DNA from: Paenibacillus rhizosphaerae
GTDB lineage: Bacteria; Bacillota; Bacilli; Paenibacillales; Paenibacillaceae
DNA: 64,000 nt
Direction of reading: 5' to 3'
Assembly: GCF_014192015.1 (NCBI RefSeq)
Contig: NZ_JACHXJ010000005.1
Location: 62,001 to 126,000, forward strand
Shown here piece after piece: positions 49,742 through 58,279 of this stretch. The translations under genes and the position numbers were made by a program. Numbering within the stretch: position 1 is the first letter of the stretch; the number at the start of each line of letters is the position of its first letter. Below the pieces are notes generated by a model. The model was not told the origin of the DNA. It made no database searches and saw only the letters and a list, made by a program, of their open reading frames with translations.

Positions 49742-51250
49742 ATGAGCAACAGACAAACCGATACAGACGTTATCTTAATTGGTGCCGGAATCATGAGTGC
49801 GACTTTGGGGACACTGTTGAAAGAATTAGTACCGAACTGGAAAATTACAGTGTTTGAAAAGCTGGCAAGCCCGGGCGAGGAAAGCTCTAACGAATGGAAC
49901 AACGCAGGAACGGGGCATGCCGCCCTGTGCGAGCTGAACTACACATCCGTGAAACCGGATGGATCTATAGATATCAGCAAAGCGATTAGCGTCAACGAGC
50001 AATTTCAGGTTTCCATGCAGTTTTGGTCTTATCTTGTTAAAAGTAATTTGATTCGCAATCCTCAGGACTTTATTATGCCGCTTCCCCATATGAGTATGGT
50101 GCAGGGGAAAGAAGACGTAGCATTTTTGAAGAAGCGTTTTGAGACGATGTCCAAAAACCCGCTGTTTCAAGGGATGGAATTCTCCGATGATCCGAAAAAA
50201 TTGATGGAATGGATTCCGCTCATTATGAAGGACCGGACCTCGGATGAACCGATCGCGGCCACCAAAATGGACTCGGGAACGGACGTCAACTTTGGCGCTT
50301 TAACGCGTATGCTGTTTGAGCACTTGAAGAGCAAAAACGTCGGTATCCATTATAAGCACAGTGTGGACGATATCAAACGCACCAGCGATGGCGCGTGGGA
50401 ATTGAAAATACGCAATTTGAGCAGCGGCAGCGTCGAACGCCATACGGCGAAGTTCGTCTTTATCGGCGGTGGCGGCGGAAGCCTTCCGCTCCTTCAGAAA
50501 ACCGGCATCCCGGAAGGAAAGCATATCGGCGGATTCCCGATCAGCGGACTCTTTATGGTGTGCAACAATCCGGAAGTGGTAGCGCAGCACCATGCCAAGG
50601 TGTACGGCAAGGCTAAAGTAGGTGCGCCGCCGATGTCGGTACCGCATCTGGACACCCGGTTTATCGACAATCAGAAGTCGCTGCTCTTCGGACCGTTTGC
50701 GGGCTTTTCGCCAAAGTTTCTGAAGACCGGTTCCATGTTCGATTTGCTAGGTTCGGTCAAGCCGAACAACGTGCTCACGATGCTGGCCGCAGGCGCCAAG
50801 AACCTATCGCTGACCAAGTACCTGATCCAGCAGGTGATGCTGTCGAAGGAAAAACGTATGGAAGAGCTGCGTGAGTTCATTCCGAACGCCAAGATCGAGG
50901 ATTGGGATATGCTGGTGGCGGGGCAGCGCGTGCAGGTCATCAAAGATACGGAAGCTGGCGGCAAAGGCACGCTTCAGTTCGGTACGGAAGTCGTTACCGC
51001 CGGGGACGGATCCATCGCCGCTTTGCTCGGGGCTTCTCCGGGGGCCTCAACAGCCGTTTCCGTCATGCTCGAGGTCATCGAGAAGTGCTTCCCTCAACAT
51101 GCGAAGGCGTGGGAGCCGAAGATTCGGGAAATGATTCCGTCGTACGGCGCGCCTTTGATGAAAAATCCGGGACTGATCCGCGAAATTCATACATCGACGG
51201 AACGGACGCTCGGTCTCAACCGTGGATTGCATTCGGCCAACGTGATGTAA
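49742..51250 (+). CDS. mqo: Malate:quinone oxidoreductase
   Basis: Encodes 502 residues, the usual length. FAD-binding motif DVILIGAGIMSATLG at the N-terminus, the Mqo-specific EESSNEWNNAGTGHAALCELNYT, VFIGGGGGSLPLLQKTGIPE, and a C-terminal GDGSIAALLGASPGAST. It oxidises malate to oxaloacetate and feeds electrons to the quinone pool at the membrane surface. AAGGACGG precedes the ATG. Single-gene unit with its own promoter and terminator. Confidence 0.95.
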   Translation: MSNRQTDTDVILIGAGIMSATLGTLLKELVPNWKITVFEKLASPGEESSNEWNNAGTGHAALCELNYTSVKPDGSIDISKAISVNEQFQVSMQFWSYLVKSNLIRNPQDFIMPLPHMSMVQGKEDVAFLKKRFETMSKNPLFQGMEFSDDPKKLMEWIPLIMKDRTSDEPIAATKMDSGTDVNFGALTRMLFEHLKSKNVGIHYKHSVDDIKRTSDGAWELKIRNLSSGSVERHTAKFVFIGGGGGSLPLLQKTGIPEGKHIGGFPISGLFMVCNNPEVVAQHHAKVYGKAKVGAPPMSVPHLDTRFIDNQKSLLFGPFAGFSPKFLKTGSMFDLLGSVKPNNVLTMLAAGAKNLSLTKYLIQQVMLSKEKRMEELREFIPNAKIEDWDMLVAGQRVQVIKDTEAGGKGTLQFGTEVVTAGDGSIAALLGASPGASTAVSVMLEVIEKCFPQHAKAWEPKIREMIPSYGAPLMKNPGLIREIHTSTERTLGLNRGLHSANVM

Positions 51251-51332
51251 ATATAGCGATATATGATAAGAAAAACGTCTATCGACGTACCTTCAAAGAA
51301 GACAGACCGCGTTTAACTGAAGTTTTTCTTGC

Positions 51333-51379
51333 GATTATAGAATGGTTCAGCTTCGCTGAAATTTATAAATTCTATAATC
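51333..51379. repeat. Short inverted repeat, TATAGAATG family, copy 3
   Basis: GATTATAGAAT (51333-51343) and ATTCTATAATC (51369-51379) are perfect 11-bp arms; inside, TTCAGC-TTC-GCTGAA forms a second hairpin. Confidence 0.6.
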
Positions 51380-51385
51380 TTAAAT

Positions 51386-51429
51386 AAAACGGCTTTCACC
51401 CTGAACTTCAAGGGATGAAGGCCGTTTTT
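51386..51429. terminator. Terminator between mqo and a convergent gene
   Basis: AAAACGGCTTTCACCC and GGGATGAAGGCCGTTTTT pair with one mismatch and end in T residues; the A run upstream lets it serve the minus strand too. Confidence 0.75.
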
Positions 51430-51445
51430 CATTTGCGGTTACCGC

Positions 51446-51826
51446 TCAAGGTACGTAAGCACCGACGACTTCAAACTTTGGCTCGCCTGCGATCGTCATA
51501 TACTTCACTTCAACGACGCAGCCTTTCTGAAAGGAGGGAATATTCACGATCGGGATAAACGTTTTGACGATAGTATGATGAGATTCGCCATCCGGCTTGG
51601 TGACGGTCAGATCAAGCAGGACCTCCGGTTGATTATCAAGCTGCGCGTTCGTTTGCTGAATGGAATTGATAACAGCTTGCGCGGATGTACCGCTTGTGAG
51701 GATGGCTTTTCGCTGCAGCAGCCCTTTACGCTGGCTGGTTACCGTTTTGATGGCAAATGTGAGTGTCAGTGTCGCGGTGAGTAACGAGAAGATGATGATG
51801 ATCATGACAATTGTCGGCAATGGCAT
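51446..51826 (-). CDS. Membrane-anchored hypothetical protein
   Basis: Encodes 126 residues: an N-terminal membrane helix (PTIVMIIIIFSLLTATLTLTFAI), a short basic patch, and an extracellular or cytosolic beta-rich domain ending VVEVKYMTIAGEPKFEVV. ATG 51826 is selected by GGGGTG just upstream; two earlier in-frame starts lack a site. The fold recalls DUF3592-type proteins, but I do not claim identity. Confidence 0.7.
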   Translation of the reverse strand: MPLPTIVMIIIIFSLLTATLTLTFAIKTVTSQRKGLLQRKAILTSGTSAQAVINSIQQTNAQLDNQPEVLLDLTVTKPDGESHHTIVKTFIPIVNIPSFQKGCVVEVKYMTIAGEPKFEVVGAYVP

Positions 51827-51968
51827 GCACCCCGCTTCCATTTTTAATATCATGCAGGTAAATCACCCCAAGTGACCTACTTTAAGCTTAATGGAGTACA
51901 GGGGATCCGTCTACGAATTTACAAATAAAATTTTGAATGTTTGATATCCGGGCAGGGGAGAGGAAACC

Positions 51969-52255
51969 ATGATTCAATTGAAAGATATCGGGAAATTCGA
52001 GGAGCTGCCAGACATCGCGATGCATATCTACCAAGGGAATATTCCGGCTTTGCAGGATGCTCTTTGAGCAGGCTGGGATATAGAGGAGGACATCGCGCTT
52101 AGCCGAAACGCCGCATTCAGCCCGCTTGATCTCGCTTTGATCGCAGGGCGGCTGGAGGTAGTTAAGCTGCTGGTGGAGCACGGCGTCAATCTCAATAACA
52201 CACAGAGTCCGGCTTTTTTGCGAGCTGTTCGTTACGGGAAGGAAGAGATGGTACG
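51969..52255 (+). pseudogene. Truncated ankyrin-repeat protein gene
   Basis: The frame starts MIQLKDIGKFEELPDIAMHI, is interrupted by a TGA at 52065-52067, and then continues with an ankyrin repeat (SPLDLALIAGRLEVVKLLVEHGVNLN) up to about 52255, where homology stops and an unrelated coding segment begins in another frame. A nonsense mutation plus a deletion inactivate it. Confidence 0.7.
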
Positions 52256-53044
52256 AAAGCTACCATGTGCCGTTCTCCGGGCGCTCCGCCAGCAAAGCGC
52301 TGCATACGATCGTGCGGGGAAGCCGGGTGCCGATGGAGGAAGGGGACACGATCCGTTTCTTCAGCTGGTGGAAAGAGGGCTTGGTGGACGGCAAGCCGAC
52401 GGGCCGCGTGGATATCGACCTGTCCGCCGTAATGTACGACCGCGACTGGCAGTATGTGGAGCATATTTCGTATACGAACCTGCGGTCGTCCAAGTATCGG
52501 GCTGTGCACAGCGGAGATATCGTTTCGGCCCCTCAAGGCGCGTCCGAGTTTATCGACCTGTACATTCCTTCCATCGTCGATTATGGCGGACGGTATATTG
52601 TGGCGACGCTGCATTCGTTCACAAGCCAGGCGTATTGCGATTTACCGGAGTGCTTCACGGGCTGGATGATGCGTAAGAAGCCCGGATCCGGCGAAATTTT
52701 CGAGCCTGGTACGGTCGCGAACAAAATCGACGTCACCGCCGATACGCAGATTGCCATCCCCGTGATCTTGGATCTGGTGGAACGCACGGTGATCTGGACG
52801 GATCTGTCTTTGACCCGTCATCCGTAACTACAACAACGTCGAGGGGAACCAAAAAGGGATGGTCCTGATGGGTAAAGCGATGACGACCTTGCGGAAACCG
52901 GACCTGTACGATTTGTTCACGCTCCATGCCAAGGCCCGCGGGGAGATGACCGAAACACCAGGGCAGGCCGATGCGGTATTTTCCGTGGAGCAAGGGGTGA
53001 CTCCTTACGATATCGAGAAAATTATGGCGGAATATATGGTGTAG
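52256..53044 (+). pseudogene. TerD-like protein gene fragment with frameshift
   Basis: From YHVPFSGRSASKAL (codons from 52261) the frame encodes a segment with GRVDIDLSAVMYD and YTNLRSSKYRAVHSGD, which resembles the beta-sandwich of tellurium-resistance TerD proteins. At 52825 a TAA interrupts it; the coding sense resumes in a different frame at 52829 (YNNVEGNQKG) and runs to the stop at 53042-53044. The N-terminal part is missing and is replaced by the ankyrin fragment. Not functional as it stands. Confidence 0.65.
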
Positions 53045-53073
53045 ATACGGCAAAGTGATAGCCCGATATACCA

Positions 53074-53111
53074 AAACAACCGACGCATGGCGATCATAAG
53101 TCGGTTGTTTG
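53074..53111 (+). terminator. Terminator after the TerD-like remnant
   Basis: ACAACCGAC and GTCGGTTGT form a perfect 9-bp stem; a short T run follows. Confidence 0.6.
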
Positions 53112-53252
53112 CGTTCCTGATTTTTTTCTTGATAAAGTCCATAACTATGACAAACCCTGTCACCAATATGGGCTAAGATGGACGTATGAAAGGCCGAAAG
53201 GAAGCAGAGGCTGGTCGTAAGAAGCTGTAACCATAAAAAGGAGGAAAATGTT

Positions 53253-53753
53253 ATGTATGTGACGGTTCAAGATTTTATTCAGGAATGGAACAAGGAAGCC
53301 GAATTGACACAGGGGGTTCTGGACGCGCTGACGGATGAATCGCTGGGGCAGCAGGTCTATCCGGAAGGACGTACTTTGGGCAGGATCGCCTGGCATTTTG
53401 TCTCGAATATCCCCGACTATTTGAACGAATTCGGCCTCGCGATGGATAAGGTCGCAAATCAAAGTGAAGTCCCCTCCGCTCAGGAAATTGCGGATACCTT
53501 CCGGGCAATCAGCTCGGCAGCCGCCAAGGCACTGGAAGAGCAGTGGACCGATGAATCCCTTAGCAAGGTAAAGAACGCATTTGGACGAATGGAATCCAAT
53601 GCCTCCATCCTGATGGGGCTGATCAAGCACATTGCACATCATCGGGGTCAGGCGACGGTTCTGATGCGTCAAGCGGGACTGGGCATACCGGCTGTCTACG
53701 GGCCATCGAAGGAAGGATGGGTGAAGCTGGGGGTACAGCAGCCGCCGCTGTAA
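53253..53753 (+). CDS. DinB-family putative metal-dependent protein
   Basis: Encodes 166 residues of the four-helix DinB/YfiT fold. The metal-binding histidines are visible in RIAWHFV and in IAHHRGQATVLMRQAG. DinB relatives include thiol-dependent S-transferases using bacillithiol; the specific reaction is unknown. AAAAGGAGG precedes the ATG. Confidence 0.9.
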   Translation: MYVTVQDFIQEWNKEAELTQGVLDALTDESLGQQVYPEGRTLGRIAWHFVSNIPDYLNEFGLAMDKVANQSEVPSAQEIADTFRAISSAAAKALEEQWTDESLSKVKNAFGRMESNASILMGLIKHIAHHRGQATVLMRQAGLGIPAVYGPSKEGWVKLGVQQPPL

Positions 53754-53795
53754 AATCATTGGGCGCTATGTTCCCTAGGATCTTGCATGACCGTG

Positions 53796-53840
53796 AAAAG
53801 TAACCCACTTAGGTGACAACCTTAAGAGTGGGTTACTTTT
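53796..53840 (+). terminator. Rho-independent terminator
   Basis: AAAAGTAACCCACT and AGTGGGTTACTTTT form a perfect 14-bp stem; the T run is part of the arm. Confidence 0.75.
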
Positions 53841-53998
53841 CGTTTATCGATTTAAGTCAATAACGCGACCAGGAAAATCCCGAAGGTTAGCACTGCACCA
53901 GAGGTTAGCCTCTTGGATCAAATATTCAATGCGATCGATGATTCCATCATGATGGGGTTTCCATCGGGGATGCGGCCTGGAGAACCGCCTTCGGAAAA

Positions 53999-54007
53999 TG
54001 CTATAAT
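53999..54007 (+). promoter_or_regulatory. Extended -10 promoter element
   Basis: TGCTATAAT combines a perfect TATAAT with an upstream TG; the -35 is weak. Confidence 0.5.
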
Positions 54008-54039
54008 CACAGCAAGAGTATATCGCAGGGGGAATGAGG

Positions 54040-55074
54040 ATGAGCGAGGATCTGTTGGAACAGCTGGAGACATGGCATGAAGAGGATGAATACGAACGCA
54101 TCGTAGGGGCCGTAACGGAAATTCCCGCTGAGGAGCGGAATTATGAGCTGATCGGCCATTTAGGCCGGGCACTGAACAATCTGGAGCGCTACGAGGAGGC
54201 AATGCAGCAGTTTCTGACCGTTGCCGAGGAAGGGACGGAGGATCCGCTCTGGCATTACCGGATTGGACTGGCCTACTATTACCTGGAGCAGTATGATGAC
54301 GCCGAGCGGGAGTTTACCCGTGCCGATGAGCTGGAGCCGGGGGATGAGGATACCCTCGAGTTCCTGGAATGGATCCGTGCCAAGAAGGCCGGGGAATTCG
54401 AGGAAGAGACGGAAGAAGATTTGGACTCCGACGATTCCGGCGATTCGGCGGAAGACAGCGATCCGGATGAAGCCGGAGAAACCGAAGAAACGGGCGATGC
54501 CGTGGCGGCTGTGGCTTCCGTGAATGCTGTCCCATCGGGCGAAGCCAATTTGGACGTGCCGCCTAGCTCGCCAAATACCGGTTTCGATATCAACAACTTC
54601 TGGAACGACGCCGATCCCGATTCGGAATCATATGTTTCGGCTCCGCCTACGGATGATCTGATCGATTCCGTCCAGGAGGAACTGGTGTTCAAGCTGCCGG
54701 CGTTTTATGTGCAGATGATGAAAATACATAACGGGGGCATTCCCCGCAGCCGGTACTTCCCGCTGGGTGAAGCCGCAGATGGAACGTCAAGCGGGGTCCG
54801 GATTAACGGCATGCTCGGGATCGGCCGGGACAAGGCCAAGTCGCTCTGCGGCGCCTCCGGCAGCCGGTCCATTATCGAGAACGGAGGCTATCCGGAGTTC
54901 GGCGTCGTCATTTGCGACTGCCCGCAAGATTCTGGCGTGGTCATGCTGGATTACCGCGGCGCCGGTAACGACGGAGAGCCTGAGGTTGTGCATGTGGATC
55001 AGGCGAATGGGCGTAAGATCACCCGGCTTGCGCCGGATTTCGAAGCCTTTGTGCGCGGACTAGTTAACGCCTAG
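54040..55074 (+). CDS. TPR and SMI1/KNR4 (SUKH) domain protein
   Basis: Encodes 344 residues. Residues ~1-110 are tetratricopeptide repeats (LGRALNNLERYEEAMQQFL; YRIGLAYYYLEQYDDAEREF). A strongly acidic, Ser/Glu-rich linker follows (about 115-160). The C-terminal half is a SUKH domain (VFKLPAFYVQMMKIHNGG, YPEFGVVICDCPQDSGVV). SUKH proteins often give immunity to contact or polymorphic toxins, and TPRs mediate binding. ATG 54040 fits AGGGGGA; an ATG at 54034 is too close. No toxin gene is adjacent. Confidence 0.85.
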   Translation: MSEDLLEQLETWHEEDEYERIVGAVTEIPAEERNYELIGHLGRALNNLERYEEAMQQFLTVAEEGTEDPLWHYRIGLAYYYLEQYDDAEREFTRADELEPGDEDTLEFLEWIRAKKAGEFEEETEEDLDSDDSGDSAEDSDPDEAGETEETGDAVAAVASVNAVPSGEANLDVPPSSPNTGFDINNFWNDADPDSESYVSAPPTDDLIDSVQEELVFKLPAFYVQMMKIHNGGIPRSRYFPLGEAADGTSSGVRINGMLGIGRDKAKSLCGASGSRSIIENGGYPEFGVVICDCPQDSGVVMLDYRGAGNDGEPEVVHVDQANGRKITRLAPDFEAFVRGLVNA

Positions 55075-55150
55075 GACCAGTGACAAAAAAACCGTCATGA
55101 ACGCGTGAGCGGGGATGAAATCCCAGCAATATCGGCGTCAAAAAATCATG

Positions 55151-55190
55151 AGGAAGCTGTTCCCTCGCAGGGGAGACAGCTTCCTTTTTT
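55151..55190 (+). terminator. Rho-independent terminator
   Basis: AGGAAGCTGT and ACAGCTTCCT form a perfect 10-bp stem with an inner TCCC/GGGA hairpin, followed by six T residues. Confidence 0.85.
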
Positions 55191-55225
55191 ACGTTCATAG
55201 GAGTGGAACTCTTCATTTCCGCACT

Positions 55226-55996
55226 TTAGGTTGCCGAATAGGAACCATCCGCGCCTGCCAGCTCCAAAGCCTCCTTCGCGCGCAGCTTCTTGCGATGGAC
55301 CCAGCCGGCCAGCCAGGCGCTGATTTCGTACAAGGCGATGAGCGGAATGGCGACCATGAGATGAGAAACGAGATCAGGCGGCGAGATGAGCGCGGCCACG
55401 GCAACCAGAATAACGTAGGCGTAACGCCTCATCCCTTTTAGAATCGACGGACTTAAGATTCCGATCCGGGTCAGAAACATGACGATGACCGGCAGCTCGA
55501 AGGCGATGGCCAGCGGGATCATAATATTGAACATAAACCCGAAGTACTGGGAAACCCCATAGGTCTCCACAAGGCCGATCTGACGGTTGATGCCGGCTGT
55601 AAAACGCAGGCTCATCGGAAAGACGACGAAATAGGCAAAGGCCACGCCCACCAGAAAACATGATGCGGAGAACGGAATGTAGCGGACCGCCGCCTTTTGC
55701 TCGCCAGGCTTGAGTCCCTGGCTGACAAACCGCCAAATCTGGTACATACCAAAGGGGATGGTCGGCAGCAGGGAAAGTACCACGGCAATGCTCATATAGA
55801 TCCGCAGTCCATCCCATGGTGAGAAGACGTTCCATGCGACCTGGAGCGGGGAATGCGTCCGCAGCAGCGTCAGGATATGAGGGGCAGCAAACAGGCCGGC
55901 TGCCATACTGACGATGAATACGGCGGCGATCCGAAGGATCCGTTTTCGAAGCTCGGCGATATGGCCAAGCAGGGTCATCGTATTTTTCGCTTCCAT
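55226..55996 (-). CDS. tatC: Sec-independent (Tat) translocase subunit TatC
   Basis: Encodes 256 residues with six membrane helices. The N-terminus LLGHIAELRKRI is the conserved TatC signature that binds the twin-arginine signal, and FAYFVVFPMSLRF and ISPPDLVSHLMVAIPLIALYEIS are typical later motifs. It recognises folded substrates with RR signals and works with TatA. It lies on the opposite strand from tatA, with a regulator, a Tat-signal flavoprotein and an exported RidA protein between. Confidence 0.95.
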   Translation of the reverse strand: MEAKNTMTLLGHIAELRKRILRIAAVFIVSMAAGLFAAPHILTLLRTHSPLQVAWNVFSPWDGLRIYMSIAVVLSLLPTIPFGMYQIWRFVSQGLKPGEQKAAVRYIPFSASCFLVGVAFAYFVVFPMSLRFTAGINRQIGLVETYGVSQYFGFMFNIMIPLAIAFELPVIVMFLTRIGILSPSILKGMRRYAYVILVAVAALISPPDLVSHLMVAIPLIALYEISAWLAGWVHRKKLRAKEALELAGADGSYSAT

Positions 55997-56028
55997 AGGC
56001 GAATGTCACTCCTCCCAAGTCATATCCG

Positions 56029-56280
56029 TTACCGGAAAACCGGCGTGCATCGCGGCTTTTTCGATTTTTTCATTTCCTTCAGCTCCAGCGTATTAAATCC
56101 CTCCTGCATTTTTTGATGAATGTCCTGAATGGTCTTCACGTCTTCAAAAGAATATCGGCGGTTACCTCCTTTCGTCCGCTCCGGGAAGATCAGTTTTCGT
56201 TCCTCGTAATAACGGATTTGGCGTTCCGACAAGCCGGTCAGCTCGCAGACGACCCCAATGCTCATCACCTTGCTCTCCAT
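56029..56280 (-). CDS. TnrA/GlnR-like MerR-family regulator, short C-terminus
   Basis: Encodes 83 residues. The MerR helix-turn-helix SIGVVCELTGLSERQIRYYEERKLI is very close to B. subtilis TnrA (IGIVSELTGLSVRQIRYYEERKLI), followed by YSFEDVKTIQDI. TnrA has about 110 residues and a C-terminal tail that binds feedback-inhibited glutamine synthetase; this protein stops early (KEMKKSKKPRCTPVFR), so that contact is missing or different. ATG 56280 has AGGAGG nine bases upstream. Located next to tatC and ~280 bases from a TnrA/GlnR-type box. Confidence 0.85.
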   Translation of the reverse strand: MESKVMSIGVVCELTGLSERQIRYYEERKLIFPERTKGGNRRYSFEDVKTIQDIHQKMQEGFNTLELKEMKKSKKPRCTPVFR

Positions 56281-56348
56281 GCTTCTTACCTCCTGTGCAA
56301 GTATAGTTAACCCCGAGCCATTGCAGAAATAGGCGGGATTGAAACCAA

Positions 56349-56437
56349 TATAGAATGAACTAAAGAAATGAATGGTATAGGACTCTATTGGGTCGCTATA
56401 ACCTGAAGTTCCATACAAAACTTTAGTTCAATCTATA
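56349..56437. repeat. Short inverted repeat, TATAGAATG family, copy 4
   Basis: TATAGAATGAACTAAA (56349-56364) and TTTAGTTCAATCTATA (56422-56437) match as inverted repeats at 15 of 16 positions. The right arm is identical to that of the copy at 13834-13849. Confidence 0.65.
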
Positions 56438-56557
56438 CAAAAAGAAGATAAATCGAAGAGAAGAGACACACCCACGGATTTCTGTGGAAGGAATTATGAC
56501 ATGATTTTAAGGAAAACCCTTTGAAAATGCAATCGATTTTTTAAAAATAAAAAAATG

Positions 56558-56574
56558 TGTAAGAAATCCTTACA
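56558..56574. promoter_or_regulatory. TnrA/GlnR-type box upstream of the Tat flavoprotein gene
   Basis: TGTAAGAAATCCTTACA fits the TnrA/GlnR consensus TGTNANAWWWTNTNACA at all fixed positions but one (C instead of T at position 11). It is the core of a wider perfect palindrome, TGTGTAAG-N5-CTTACACA (56556-56576), 77 bases before the start codon. Confidence 0.65.
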
Positions 56575-56650
56575 CAAAATCACCGATGATCAAGTTTCTT
56601 TGCTAAGATCGCCTCAGAGGTTCCATTCCACTAGCGAAGGAGTGATCGAG

Positions 56651-58253
56651 GTGACCATTAAGGAGCAGCCAAAAGAGATGACCCGCAGACAATTTCTGTC
56701 GACCGTCGGCAAAGTAGGGGGATCCGTTGCCGTCTTCAGCCTGATGGGAACGATGGGATTGCTGTCGCCGGAGACGATGAAGGCCGCCGAATACGAGCCG
56801 CCGGGTCCGAATGATCTGCACTTAAGCGGACGGAGCGGCAAAAAGATCATTATTCTCGGCGCCGGGATCGCCGGCATGACGGCGGCGTACGAACTGGGAT
56901 TGGCGGGGTACGACTGCACGATTCTCGAGGCAAAAAGCCGGTCTGGCGGCCGTTGCTGGACCATCCGCGGCGGCACGTCAGAGGCGGAGATCGGTTCGGG
57001 TACCCAAACGTCCCGTTTCGATAAGGGCTTGTATTTCAATGCCGGCCCGATGCGCATTCCGCAGTTCCATGTCACCTTGGAGTACTGCCGGAAATTCGGC
57101 GTTGCGATCGAACCGTTCAACAACGTGAACGAAAGCGGCTATTACTATAACGAAAGCGTGGGCGCTTTATCCGGTCAGAAGGTGCCGAAGCGGGCCGCCA
57201 AAGCGGACGTGCGCGGCTACGTCGCGGAAATGCTCGCCAAGGCGGTCGATCAGAACGCGCTCGATCTTCCGCTCACGGCTGAAGAGAAGATGAAGCTGGT
57301 CGATTACTTAAAGGTGGAGGGGGATCTGAACCCCGATTTATTCTACAAAGGCTCGGCGCGCGGCGGTTATAAGGATGAGCCGGGAAGCCGGCTTGATGCC
57401 GGGGTGCTCCGCGATCCGTTCGACCTGAAGTCGATCATCAACTCCGGCTTCGGCAAGTACTTCAGCAATGAGTACGAATACGATCAGCAGATGATGATGT
57501 TCCACCCGATCGGAGGGATGGATGCCATCGCCAAGGCGTTCGAGAAGCGGATTGGCAATCGGATCAAATTCCGGGCCGAGGTCAAGGAGATCCGCCAGTC
57601 CTCGTCGGGTGTGAATCGTGTACACCGACATGGCATCCGGCCGGGAGCAGGAAATCAAAGGGGATTACTGCATTTGTACCATTCCGCTTTCCGTCTTGAA
57701 GAAGATTCCCGCCGATTTTTCTCCCGAAATGTCCAAGGCGATTCAGAGCATTAACTATGCCTCGGCCGGGAAGATCGGGCTGCAGTTCAAGCGCCGCTTC
57801 TGGGAAGAGGATGAGCATCTGTACGGGGGCAGCAGCTTGACGAATATGGACATTACGCAGATCTATTACCCGCCGACCGATTATTTCGGGAAAAAGGGAG
57901 TCCTGCTCGGCTACTATGCCTATGGCGGGGTTGCCGACAAGCTCGGCGCCATGTCGTACGCGGAGCGGGAGAAGCTGGCGCTGGCACAAGGAGCCAAAAT
58001 CCATCCGCAGTATCCGAAAGAGTTCGAATCCTCCTATTCGATCAACTGGAAAACGGTCAAGTATCAAGAAGGCGGCTGGGTTTCTTACTCGGCAAACGAC
58101 CGCAAAACGCACTACCCGACCCTTTGCAAACCCGACAACCGGATATACCTGGCCGGTGAGCATATCAGCTACATTACAGCATGGCAGGCTGGAGCGATCG
58201 AGTCCGCCCGCGAGGTGGTCACCGATATCCATCAGCGTGTGATGAAATCATAA
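56651..58253 (+). pseudogene. Tat-exported flavin amine/amino-acid oxidase, frameshifted
   Basis: Two frames together encode ~530 residues of an L-amino-acid-oxidase/tryptophan-2-monooxygenase-like enzyme. GTG 56651 has AAGGAG eight bases upstream. A Tat signal TRRQFLSTVGKVGG leads to a hydrophobic segment; then comes the FAD motif KIIILGAGIAGMTAAYELG, and GGRCWTIRGG. The first frame loses homology at about 57612; the sense resumes in another frame (IVYTDMASGREQEIKGDYC) and ends RIYLAGEHISYITAWQAGAIES, the C-terminal FAD-binding motif. One or two bases are missing or extra near 57612-57617: a real frameshift or an error in the sequence. Everything else looks intact. Confidence 0.85.
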
Positions 58254-58279
58254 ATCCATATCTAGAAGGGGCTGGTCTT

